DNA of 25,782 nt, from positions 981,956 to 1,007,737 of the forward strand of contig NC_090615.1 of the NCBI RefSeq assembly GCF_004359215.1. The letters run 5' to 3'. The stretch is from Bremia lactucae. Its lineage: Eukaryota; Oomycota; Peronosporomycetes; Peronosporales; Peronosporaceae. Below the pieces are notes generated by a model that had not been told where the DNA came from, made no database searches, and saw only the letters and a list, made by a program, of their open reading frames with translations. Position 1 is the stretch's first letter; each line of letters opens with the position of its first letter. Position numbers and translations under genes: made by a program. This document shows positions 16,975 to 25,577 of the stretch, piece after piece.

Positions 16975-17874
16975 ATGGACACGTTGGATAAAGAAGAAGG
17001 AAGCTTTCAAGCCCCTCCAGAAGGCTATCACGCAACGCGTGAAAGGTTCACTCGTTTGAGTGACCTTGAATGGAGAGCGAACAAACGCAAGAGTTCGGTC
17101 GTAAGCAGACTAGTCGTTGGCGCCATGCTATTCATTCTGAACACAGATTAACAACATTCAGCCACAGCTGAATTCATACGACATGAACTTGACGAGGCCT
17201 AGGAAAACATAGCCTTGCTTCACCAGAAAGGCTTTAAACACACGGAGATGTTGAGAGAACAGCGTGCTCAACAGTTGGAGCTGTTGAGACCGTGGCATTT
17301 ACATGCTACTAGGGGGCCGACGCTTGCGTGTCGCCTGAAAGCTGAATAATCGAAATCTCTATTTTTAAGGCAGTCGAAGGCGACTTTCTTTTAAGATATT
17401 TCGTCGAATAAGACGACGCCATTGAAGCTTGCCGCATCAACGAAGATGCGACGAATATTAGCTTTGGCATATTCTGTTTAGCCGAACGTGCCAAATCTTA
17501 AGCTTTAGGGCTCAAGCTTCACGACCCGTTGGTTTTTAAGTCGTATTTGAGCCGCACGTGCCGAATTCAGGGCTCGAGCCGAGCTGCTGGATTTGAAGCA
17601 GGGCAAGCGTGACATTCACGCTTATGTCTAGCATACACGATACCTAGTCAGTTGTATCGTGAGTCTTCTAGTTGACGAACAAGCACAGGTAACTGTGTTT
17701 ATAAAGGGTAGATAGTACTGACAAGACTCACCTGTTCCGGATAGAACTAGTGACGCAAGGTCAAGTGGTCTCTGTAGCGGAACAGGAGGACTTCAGTTTG
17801 AATCAGGCTTTTGTCCAAGCTAGAACTTTTCGTCCTCCGAGACGACAAGAAAACGGACGTCCAGAATCTATGGA
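16975..17874 (+). pseudogene. D2 gag, N-terminal part (split by element C)
   Basis: ATG at 16975, 50 bases after the LTR. MDTLDKEEGSFQAPPEGYHA starts a frame that runs through FTRLSDLEWRANKRK. A TAA near 17149 and a TAG near 17200 interrupt a helical stretch (KGFKHTEMLREQRAQQLELL) likely to be a coiled coil. The capsid core follows with VEGDFLLRYFVE near 17374, ALGLKLHDPLVF near 17500-17540 and the FKSYL-type segment. Several stops and two frameshifts occur. It ends at a PPRRQENGRPESMD stretch, where C interrupts it; D1 has the same stretch at 4828-4866 and continues. Confidence 0.8.
17870..17874 (+). repeat. Target-site duplication of element C, left copy
   Basis: ATGGA precedes the 5' LTR of C and ATATA (23279-23283) follows the 3' LTR. 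They match at three of five bases. A 5-bp duplication is usual for Ty3/Gypsy. The D1 uninterrupted site (ATGGACTACTC...GAAAGCGAG) aligns with the right flank without gaps when the second copy is counted once. Confidence 0.6.
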
Positions 17875-18341
17875 TCTAACGGGCTAAAGTTGCCATACGT
17901 AACACAAACTCGTTAACTACACTAAGTGTACATAACGAAATGTGCAAATACTTAATGTGTAGTCCTTAGGCCTGGCACTGACCCTTATGTATGTGATGCA
18001 CATAGGTGCATTCACATTGAAAGGATGACAGCTAGCGTCATCCGTGATCCGACGCATTCTGAATAATACGCCTGCAATGTAGGGGTGCACATCTACAGAG
18101 GTGGCATCCATTGATTGGATAAAAGTCTTTATATTGAGTTTTATCAAATATAAATTAGCCTTAAAAATACTTCCAATCAACAAATGTGCTCGTAAAGTCG
18201 CATTACCGCTTCCGTGACGACACTTTTCCTAGAATACTTAGTTCGTTTAATGAGGTCGCTTAGGCGCCCACCAGCTAACACACTGTTCTCAAAAGGTGTG
18301 TGCTAGTAGTGCGTGGCAGCTTTAAGTAGCGCTAACCTACA
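17875..18341 (+). repeat. 5' LTR of element C
   Basis: It starts TCTAACGGGCTAAAG (the terminal TG has become TC) and ends CCTACA. It aligns with the B LTR in blocks: TGATGCACATAGGTGCATTC, GATGACAGCTAGCGTCATCC and CGTGACGACACTT. GGATGAC/GTCATCC forms a hairpin around AGCTAGC. Confidence 0.85.
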
Positions 18342-18342
18342 C

Positions 18343-18360
18343 TTAGTATCACTAGAAGTC
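18343..18360 (+). other. Degenerate primer-binding site of element C
   Basis: TTAGTATCACTAGAAGTC aligns with the B site TTGGTAGCACTTGAAATC at the same distance from the LTR. The TGG has become TAG. Confidence 0.45.
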
Positions 18361-18397
18361 CTTCACGCGATCCGTCTCTCAAAGCGTGTAAGTATGG

Positions 18398-19268
18398 ATG
18401 AGCCTTAATATCGATTTGACTCTATTCCCCCACCTCTCCGAACACCTTCGGGAGATTGCAGAGCACTTGGCGCACGACTTGGTGAGGAAGCCCTGGCTAG
18501 GCTCTTAGGCAGTCCTCCTAGGCAAATTGTTGCTCAGTTGAAGCATTTTGTGGCGTTCGTGCTCGGACAGCGTAGAGCCGCGTCCGAGGTACAGAGTAAT
18601 GCTCCGACGGGGTTCGCCACTAAGATTCAGGATGATCTGAGGTGTAAGCAGGCTCGAAGGGAGACGTTAAAAATGACTGTTGAGATGCTCTCCGCTTGGC
18701 GGCATCAGCCGAGGCCCATTCAGATGGACCCGCCCAAGTTCGATGGAACTGCAGCACGCAAGATTGTCCACTGGCTGTTGGCCGTAAGCAATGCGGTGTG
18801 GTGCCGCTCATCGAGAACGACATCTAGGTGGTGGCGTGCACCATGTTGCATTTGCGTGGCCTTAGAAATAGCTTACTCGGCGCTTATGACGGACGTTAAA
18901 GCTTTCCACTTCATGGGCGATCTTTAAGACAAGGATTCGCTCCATGTATCAGCCGCCGAACAAGGAAGTGTTTTTTTCAGGCGCACTTCTTGGAGCGCGA
19001 TAGATGAAACAATTCTGCAAGAATGTGTGCAGGAGATGCGCTCGCTACCGGAGTCGAATAGCGTGGACCCGATACCGGACCACAAAAGTACCCACGTTTA
19101 TGAACAGACTTCGGCACGGCCCATCACGACAGGCCCATTTTAGAAAAGTGCCGTCGACGATGAAAGAGACAATCCGAATTGCCATGGTTGAGGAGCAATC
19201 CTTCAACAGTGCCTCGGCGACAGCTTGGTATAAGCCGTCGGCCGAGAGGTCGGATGCCACTTCCATTG
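18398..19268 (+). pseudogene. Element C gag, cut by an inversion before the zinc knuckle
   Basis: It starts MSLNIDLTLFPHLSEHLREI and parallels B gag: VAFVLGQRRAASEVQ, MLSAWRHQPRPIQMDPPKFDG (the FDGT motif is intact here), MYQPP near 18944-18958 and SASATAWYKPSAERSDATSI. Frameshifts occur near 18490, 18790 and 18960, and a TAG near 19000. It ends at TTCCATTG (19261-19268), the left inversion point; its zinc knuckle now lies inverted at 20480-20515. Confidence 0.8.
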
Positions 19269-20522
19269 TGAGCGATGAGGAATAGTATGCCAAAATCTCT
19301 TCTGGTACCGGTGCGACTACTTCGTGGATCTTTCCTTCCTTTACCTCGGATAGAAATAGATCACACGCCATCTACGAGAGTTTCACAATCTCCTCAGTAG
19401 ATTTCAAGACGTGCTGGAGCACCTTAACGGAGGATGCCTCCGCCATTTCGTCTTTGGCGTCCTCGGACACCTCATTCGAAGCCCCGTCCTCCTTGACCGG
19501 GACCGGTCCAAAGGCCACTCGCTTTGACTCGTCCTTAGTTGTCGGTACTCGTTTTCGAGTCACCACGACCTTTGACTGGGAAGCCAGTGCTGTTGTTCTT
19601 GTGGCTGACGCATCCCTTCAAACCACACCGGCCTCTAGGCTCTCTACCGGCTCTTGTGACGCGTGAATTTTTGTCAGCACGCTATTACTGGCACAGGCTC
19701 TCGGCTCTATATAGGGCAATTGGACGCATGACTACTTGTCATCGTCCTTTTCACTACCCAGTCTTTCCGAGCTGGGTAGGCCGTGGTGACGGTTGACATT
19801 CCGTCAACGCGCCCTCAACTATGTTTTACACGACATCAGTTGCATAAGCCTTTTGCAGGGGCACATCCTTTTCGGTGTAATGCGTAGAGTTTGCAACTGT
19901 TTTGGGTACGTCGGTCTATCCGTAGCTGGTGCCTTGCCAACATTGGCATGCCTAGGATGAGGCCATACGGACTCTCATACCTAGCACTGTGAGCTTTTCC
20001 TTACAAGAGAAGTCACTAAAGCTGAAGACGAGTTCATATACAACTCCTCAGATTTTGCAAGCGTGCTGATCTAATTGAACAGTTGCATTTACTCGCTTGC
20101 CATACTGGCAAAGCGACTCACACATCGCCGGTTTCTGCTTTAGAGCCGCGAATTTCACAAAATTTTGTATGCATTCGGATCCTAGGGAAGGGTCATCACA
20201 TCGTACTCGCACCAAAGCTCTAGATAAGCAGGGTTGAGGTCCGAATTCGAGACCTTAAGACTTTGCTAAAACATTTTCGATAACTCTGAACTTAGGTGTA
20301 ACATCCGCGTCAGCAGGGCATCCCGCCCAAAATGCACTCCTGCACTTTCCTGAACACTTATCGGTTGACGCAGAACTCACGCATCTTGTACCCTGGCTCT
20401 TGCAATCACCCTTCGGGTAGGGAGTCCTCTAGCTAGGCGTCATAGGACAGTGGCATAGCAGCGAACCATTTTATGGCCGTGCTTCCGCACTTGTAGCAGA
20501 CTAAGTTTACATTGCCTTACCT
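19269..20522 (-). pseudogene. Inverted block of element C: PR-RT linker, protease and gag zinc knuckle on the minus strand
   Basis: Read on the minus strand from 20522, it gives CYKCG (zinc knuckle, 20480-20510), a protease whose active-site triplet reads Asp-Pro-Asn near 20190, the SFSDFSC and LILGMPML motifs near 20030-19930, the variable linker, then GPVPVKEDGASNEVSEDAKD (19510-19450) and LFLSEVKEGKIHEVVAPVPE (19360-19300). All of this matches 9483-10935 of B in opposite orientation. With the block turned back, C is collinear with B. Left edge: TCCATTG (19262-19268). Right edge: CATTGGA (20523-20529), one base from its perfect complement CAATGGA. Confidence 0.85.
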
Positions 20523-21420
20523 CATTGGACGAGAGCGTCTTACGACTGGCAATAAGAAACGATTCGATGCTCAAGGTTAGGATGCTTTAGGAGACAGTCC
20601 GTTCTTTGAACTTCTGTGAATACATCGCGATGTATTTTCAGAAGAAGTGCCGAGCCGCCTACCAGCAGATAGAAGCACCGGGCACGAAATCGATTTGGAA
20701 CCTGGCACCAAGAATTGTGTGACCAGGCAATGGCCGTTGCCGAAAGAGCAAGTCGATTATATCGACGAGTTCTTCGACAAACGAGCCAAGGCGGGACATG
20801 TGCGTGAGAGCAAATCACGTCACTGCAGCAAGACCTTTTGTGAGCGTAAAGTCACAGGTGGATGGTGCATGGTGCACGTTTACAGTAAGTTGAGCACGGC
20901 CACAATTCTGGTGCAAACGCCAATCTCACTAAAGATGTTCAGTTGAACTCCATGGGAAAGTCGACTATCTTTTTAGCGTTGAATTTGAAAGATGGTCATA
21001 ATCAGGTCCTCATGCGAAAGGCTGTAAGCAACACAAGTGGTATGCGTCAGAATGGCTCACGTGTTGCGTCAGCAACGTGCCTACGCGCCCCATTACTTTG
21101 ACGAAGAATTCGTTCATAAGTACACCGAGGACGGGCAAGCGAAATTGGTTCGCACAAGTGTCATCGCGATGCTGTGTTGCAGACTCTGGAGGACGCCTAA
21201 TTGTGCTTCAACTTGGAAAAATGCTTTGTAGGTACACATGGTGGCACGAGCAGACCCAGACAAGTTAAAATGTGTAAAAGAATGGCTTATCCCACAACAC
21301 GTGAACGATTTGTGTCAGTTCCTAGAGCTCAGTAGTTACTTGCGAAAGTATAGCAAGAATTATGCGGAGCGAACTTACCCCTTGTCTGACCTCCTCGAAA
21401 AGGACGCAAAATGAGTTTGC
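20523..21420 (+). pseudogene. Element C reverse transcriptase, active site altered
   Basis: It resumes at GGACGAGAGCG, the B position 10933. It holds EVPSRLPADRSTGHEIDLEP, NCVTRQWPLPKEQVDYIDEF, GHVRESKSRHCS and TGGWCMVH in one open frame (20647-20946). The first catalytic motif reads LNLKDGHNQV (Asp kept). About 60 bases are missing before RQQRAYAPHYFDEEF. There the catalytic pair is Asp-Glu instead of Asp-Asp (21100-21108). Further frames carry LCFNLEKC and the thumb, with stops. Confidence 0.8.
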
Positions 21421-21894
21421 TCATAGAAACTAGTAGATGCGCTTACACCATTGAAGCAATCTATTGTTGTGGCACCGTTCTTGGCATTGCCAGACGTGGA
21501 TAAGCCCTTTAGCGTTGTCTGCGATGCAAGTAGTTTTGCAATCGGCGGCGCGCTCATGCTAAAAGATGACGACGGCATTAGCCGTATTATCTCTTATCAA
21601 TCCGAAATTAAATTACCTCGTGCATGACAAATAGCTACTTTCAGTAAAGTATGCTTTTGTCAAGTTTCGTTTGCACCTATTAGGCACTGAATCATTTGTG
21701 GTTTATACAGATCACGCATCACTGTGGACCGCAATAAACCTACCGCACCTCTCGCCTAGAATGACAACATGGCTTACATTCTTCTCTGAATTTAATTTTA
21801 TGTTGAATACAAGCCTTGTAAGTCGAATGTTTTGGCTGACGCGTTGTCGCGCAGGCTAGGCTTCGACGTAAGACACCAGGATAGTGTGTCTCGT
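21421..21894 (+). pseudogene. Element C RNase H, decayed
   Basis: DKPFSVVCDASSFAIGGALM near 21498-21560 starts the domain. KFRLHLLGTESFVVYTDHAS near 21661-21720 and PRMTTWLTFFSEFNF near 21750-21800 follow. The first motif is better kept than in B. Stops (near 21615 and 21655) and one frameshift separate the pieces. It ends at RRLGFDVRHQ-like text, where the deletion of integrase starts. Confidence 0.7.
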
Positions 21895-22316
21895 GCTACG
21901 AAGTACTATTAAACAATGCTCCCCTACCAAGAACTGCAGTTTTTGTTCTACCTGGAGGTATCACGAAATAATTGCCACGTTTCATCGGGCCGTTTACAGT
22001 GGTTAAGGAGGTTGAAGACCTTCATTATCAGCTCACACGCCCGCCGTATATGAAGACGCACCCCGTCTTTTGCGTTTGTTGTCTGAAACGGTATGTAGAT
22101 CCAGAAGACATCAAATACCTTTATTCTTCTAAGAAGACCAATATTGACGCCGACTGTGAGTCGAGCGTTGGGCGGGTGAAGGATGCGAGGATGGTAAAAG
22201 ACTTCAAGTTGAATTATTTTGCAGCCGCGATATGGGCTGGAAGAGCGAGGGAAATCGCGCGCGTAACGCGTATCTGTCAGCAAAAGCTTCTCCAAAAGGT
22301 CCAGCGGAACTTTTAG
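21895..22316 (+). pseudogene. Element C: integrase C-terminal remnant after a large deletion
   Basis: At about 21895 the text jumps from the RNase H end (B position about 12430) to the integrase C-terminal domain (B position about 13745), so about 1.3 kb with the zinc domain and the catalytic core is gone. Both B parents carry short related strings here (GAAAGCACAA and AAAGTACTAT). The remaining frame 21972-22316 has RFIGPFTVVKEVEDLHYQL, KRYVDPEDIKYL and a stop after QRNF. Confidence 0.8.
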
Positions 22317-22563
22317 CCTTTGGGTAACTGGCGATCTTTCGAGTGAACATCTCGAATATCCAAACGCAGTTGCGATGCTTGGCTTTCGAGATCCCCAATC
22401 CGTCTTTCAGCAGCGCTCAGTGCCTGCGACGGAACGGAAGCGGGAGTGGCTTTCGCGAGTATGTGGGCGAAATCTTCGCTCTTATCAGGCACCGCCTGCA
22501 CTGATGGATGCTGCTTAGAACAAATACCTCCTTGTTAAAAGGTTAATTGTTCATCGCTCCGTC
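22313..22563 (-). pseudogene. Antisense ORF remnant of element C
   Basis: It is homologous to 14132-14410 of B on the minus strand. The motif is SAAERRIGDLESQASQL against SAAERRIADLEGQVSRL in B. About 80 codons align without gaps; one TAA (22537-22535) interrupts it where B has CAA. The remaining upstream part of the antisense ORF (B 14415 to about 15456) is deleted in C apart from about 200 bases of unclear origin before the polypurine tract. Confidence 0.6.
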
Positions 22564-22753
22564 CAGTAAAAACTTCAACCTCTCGTCCCATGAAGACTTT
22601 TTAGATTGCATGTCGCGCGCCGTGTGATGTTACACTAAAGCTGAAGACACTGGTTGCTGAGAGTGGTTAAGAAGACTAAAAGCAGCGCATTTAGCAACCC
22701 GCTGTCCTTCGTTCCTCCCGTTGACGATTTTACAAATGTAAAATTAGCTCTTA

Positions 22754-22770
22754 AGGGGGAGGGGTGATGG
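22754..22770 (+). other. Polypurine tract of element C
   Basis: AAGGGGGAGGGG followed by TGATGG directly precedes TGTAAC at 22771. It is better kept than the B tract. Confidence 0.7.
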
Positions 22771-23278
22771 TGTAACAAGCTAAAGTTGTCCACAAAACCG
22801 CTATGTTCATAAATAGTACTTAACGGGATGGTCAACTGCTGCATGTGAAGTACTTAAACCTGCCACTCGGGTGTGGTTTACATAGTGACCCAAACTTGTA
22901 TGAGATGCACACAGGTGCATTCACATTGGAAGGGATGACAGCTAGCGTCATCCGTAATCCGAATTAAATGAATAATACGCTCGTAGGGGTGCACATCTAC
23001 AGAGGTGGCATCCATTGATTGGATAAATGGTTCTTATACTCATTTTATTCACATATAAATCAGTCTTAAAACTACTTTCTCCTAAACAAGTGTGCAAGTG
23101 AAGCTGGATTACACCTCCGTGACGATACTTGCCCTTAGGTACTTAATTTGTTGGGTGAGATCGCTTAGGCACTCACCAACTACCTCACTGCACGTGAGTA
23201 AATACGGTCTCAACATTGCTCACTGTGCTTGAAGGTATGCTTAAGTATAATGTGACGTTTTAGTAGAGCCCGCCTACA
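22771..23278 (+). repeat. 3' LTR of element C
   Basis: 508 bp, TGTAACAAGC...GCCTACA. Shared blocks with 17875-18341 include GATGACAGCTAGCGTCATCC and GTGCACATCTACAGAGGTGG. It has both canonical ends and is followed by ATATA, the decayed target duplication. Confidence 0.9.
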
Positions 23279-23640
23279 ATATACCTTTCGTGTGGGGAGA
23301 GCGAGAAACCTCGCTCTTCAAGTCACAAACGATTGCATAATGCGATCGTTGTCAAAACACGGGCCACTACGCCTATAAGTGTAGTGCCCCACGCCCAGTG
23401 CCAAGAATACTGAGCGAAAAGATCGATTTCCCGCTAGGAACTGCGAGGACGCGGATCCGACGCTGTTGCGAAATCGCAACGGCGTGGCGGATCGATAAAA
23501 AACAGCCGAAGTCTGTAGGTGCAGAGCGCCATACTGACCCAGCAGCGTCAAAGGAGTTTGCAGGGCTTTTGACGAAGGAAGTTTCTCACACACAGGCATT
23601 GTGTGTAATTTCCCTAGGTAAGGTCAACCTTGTCGCCTCA
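23279..23640 (+). pseudogene. D2 gag, C-terminal part with zinc knuckle
   Basis: It resumes D2 gag after element C. SEKPR lies at 23300-23314. A one-base loss follows, then CDRCQNTGHYAYKC (C-x2-C-x4-H-x4-C, about 23342-23383). The frame from 23398 to 23649 carries TDPAASKEFAGLLTKEV, matching TDPATAIEFANFLTKVA of D1 (5119-5169). It ends near the gag-protease boundary. Confidence 0.8.
23298..23317. repeat. Hairpin in D2 gag, covarying partner of 4881-4900
   Basis: AGAGCGAG and CTCGCTCT, 8-bp perfect stem, AAAC loop. The second base pair is G-C here and A-T in D1. Confidence 0.85.
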
Positions 23641-24398
23641 AAAATTTAAGTGGCCAATAAATTGCCACCAAAGTCGATTATGGGGTTATTATTCAACGCA
23701 TGTCGCTAGAAGATTGCAGACTCAATTCATTGAACGCAATATCCCTCTAACGAGAATGACAGTGCGCCTAGCAGTAGGCGCATCTGTAACAGTAAGAAAA
23801 CGTGTAGTTAGTATCCGAAAGACGTTATGGGTAAACAGTACGATGATGGTTTCATCGTACTAGATTTTGATGACAAATTTGATGTCATCTTAGAATTACC
23901 ATGGCTCAGAAGATACGATCCATGCATAAAAATGCAGCATCAAACCGTGACGATGCCTGCCTCTCGTTCATCAGATGGCCATCTGATGAGCTTCTTGAAG
24001 CATCCACAATCGTGTGGATCTCCTACGAGCAAGTCCGATAGCCTAACCTGTGATCTGGCCGTTTGCACGATTGCACAAGACCAAAATGTAAATTCCTATC
24101 ACACTATGGAGTTAGATCCCGATGGCTATGCACAAGCACATGCAGCGTCGAAATTTGACCACTCGAATTACTGGAGTGGTACAAAACAAGGATGCTTGCT
24201 GGAAGAGCAACATCCAAGAGTATGTCCGACGCCTGCCTATGAGAAAAAGTGCGAAAACCATAGATCGACTGGGCTGAATTGCGACCCACAGCTAGAGGCA
24301 GTTGGGAGAATGCTCCTCAAATAAAACTTGAGGAAATAAACCCCCATGTTCTTATGGAAATAAGTCCATAAAAGTCATGGTAAAGGTTTCAATGTGCC
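23641..24398 (+). pseudogene. D2 aspartic protease and linker
   Basis: The active-site codons read Val-Asp-Tyr-Gly near 23672, so the Asp is kept but the Ser/Thr is replaced. ERNIPLTRMTVRLAVGASVT runs near 23730-23790. After a frame change a long open frame (23827-24324) holds DDKFDVILELPWLRRYDP (the family has Leu-Gly where this copy reads Leu-Glu), then VTMPASRSSDGHLMS and a Ser/Thr/His-rich linker ending CDPQLEAVGRMLL. Compared with D1, the linker is far better preserved. It contains a 22-nt perfect palindrome at 23968-23989. Confidence 0.75.
23968..23989. repeat. Perfect 22-nt palindrome
   Basis: TCATCAGATGG (23968-23978) followed at once by its reverse complement CCATCTGATGA. D1 keeps only the inner GATGGCCATC near 5581. 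Confidence 0.95.
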
Positions 24399-24735
24399 TT
24401 GAAAATAAGTTCTAAAGAGGAAATTGAGACATCAAATGTCTTAGTAAACAACGTATCAAGTGGAGGCGCCTGTAGACTTGATATGATAGCGCCTCCGAAG
24501 TTTACTTCTGGAATAACTCATTTGCCAACGCAAGAACTGAAACGGTTCTTGCGTGATCTGCGTAGTCGCAAAGTCAAGCAGGTCTGCATAATTGTCATAG
24601 ATGACAAGAAAGTGGCCTATACTTGGTCGGCAATAGTGTTGTTGAGAACGAATGAATTCTCAGCAGCTCATCGATGGAGGAAAGTGTATCAGATCAGAAG
24701 ACTCGGATAAAACGTTCTACGTCCCGATCCTGGTA
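24399..24735 (+). pseudogene. D2 PR-RT linker
   Basis: An open frame of about 100 codons with APPKFTSGITHLPTQELKRF and KVKQVCIIVIDDKKVAYT, homologous to D1 6091-6345. This links protease to the RT fingers. A perfect hairpin (ACGCAAGAAC/GTTCTTGCGT, 24528-24554, 7-nt loop) lies over the ELKRFLRD codons and is missing from D1. Confidence 0.65.
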
Positions 24736-24769
24736 ATCTTTGAAGACAAATTCTTTATATAAGGATTTT

Positions 24770-25577
24770 ATAAGATTAAAGAATATCTTCGAATCCGTAC
24801 CGTGCGAGTTGCCTAAGGATAAAGGCACTCGACACGAAATCGATCTGATGCCAGGTTCGAAATACTGTATCATGAAGCAATGGCCATTGCCTCGTAAAAA
24901 AAGTATTAGCGATTGACAAATTCATTGCCGATCGCTCAGCAGTAAGCCATGTGATGGAGGCAACCTCTCCGCATAGCTCTACGAGCTTCTGTGTGCATAA
25001 AGCAACAGGAGGGTGGAGGATTGTGCACGCGTTATACAAATTGTACCGGCTCAGACGCCGATACCACGAAAAGACGTAACCATTGATGGTATGTGAAGGA
25101 GTACCATCTTTTTGTCAATGGATCTGATAGATGGATTCTTTCAGATCCTTATCCGAGAACAGGATATCCCGTTCATGAGAGTTAAAAATAAATTGTCAAA
25201 AATCCATTGTTAAGTATGAATAAATAAATTTAGAACATATGTAATAATACAACCTGTTCACAGCAGTAAGCACCTTAAGCGGAATGCTATGGGAGTGGCT
25301 TGTTATACTACAGGGGCTTAGTAATGCCGATGTGTAACTAATCTGTTGAGATCGGTGCAAAATTTCGCACCGAGCTATTATGATGACGCCTTCGTTCATA
25401 GCAGAGCCATAAACGGAAAGTCGGACGTTTAAGTATATCGTACCCACGTCCCAAAAGGTTTTGTTCACTCATGCGAATGCATAAGCTATATGCAAGTTGT
25501 ATAAAGTGTACATTCGCTGCAAGCAAAATACCAGCATCGTGGGCAAACACGGCGCACGCCCTGATCCGGAAAATATA
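24770..25577 (+). pseudogene. D2 reverse transcriptase, with an 85-bp insertion
   Basis: The fingers read VPCELPKDKGTRHEIDLMP, then SKYCIMKQWPLPRKK, ATGGWRIVHA near 25005-25034 and MDLMDGFFQIL-like text near 25119-25155, the first catalytic Asp region. At 25176-25260 an AT-rich insert separates the codons of a FTAVSTPSG-type motif. After it comes GMLWEWLV and an intact SYYDDAFVHSR (YDD at 25379-25387). Thumb text (HIRCKQNTSIVGKHGA-like) runs to about 25577. At least four frame changes and several stops are present. Confidence 0.75.
25176..25260. repeat. 85-bp AT-rich insertion flanked by GTTCA repeats
   Basis: GTTCA occurs at 25171-25175 and again at 25256-25260, and the sequence between them has no counterpart in B or in the RT motif it interrupts. 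Removing one GTTCA plus the insert restores CCCGTTCACAGCAGTAAGC, the expected RT coding order. It may be a tiny transposon or a filler insertion. Confidence 0.65.

Larger units (their letters stand above)
17875..23278 (+). mobile_element. Element C: B-related, integrase-deleted, internally inverted retrotransposon nested in D2
   Basis: 5' LTR 17875-18341, PBS, gag, an inverted PR/linker block (19269-20522), RT, RNase H, an integrase reduced to its C-terminal domain, an antisense-ORF remnant, polypurine tract and 3' LTR 22771-23278. The LTR lengths (467 and 508 bp) and many differences show it is older than B. It interrupts D2 gag. Confidence 0.9.

Noticed and set aside
16850..17059. Plus-strand 69-codon frame at the D2 LTR-gag junction
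   Set aside because: It starts inside the LTR and reads in a different frame from the gag start at 16975, whose translation fits the coiled-coil gag N-terminus.
17917..18183. Minus-strand 88-codon frame
   Set aside because: It lies wholly inside the 5' LTR of C, and the diverged LTRs do not preserve it as protein.
19454..19796. Plus-strand frames over the inverted block
   Set aside because: They are antisense to the inverted linker, whose minus-strand reading matches B.
25171..25263. Possible GT-AG intron in the D2 RT
   Set aside because: Splicing GT at 25171 to AG at 25263 would remove coding bases present in other copies. The direct-repeat insertion model restores the expected sequence exactly.
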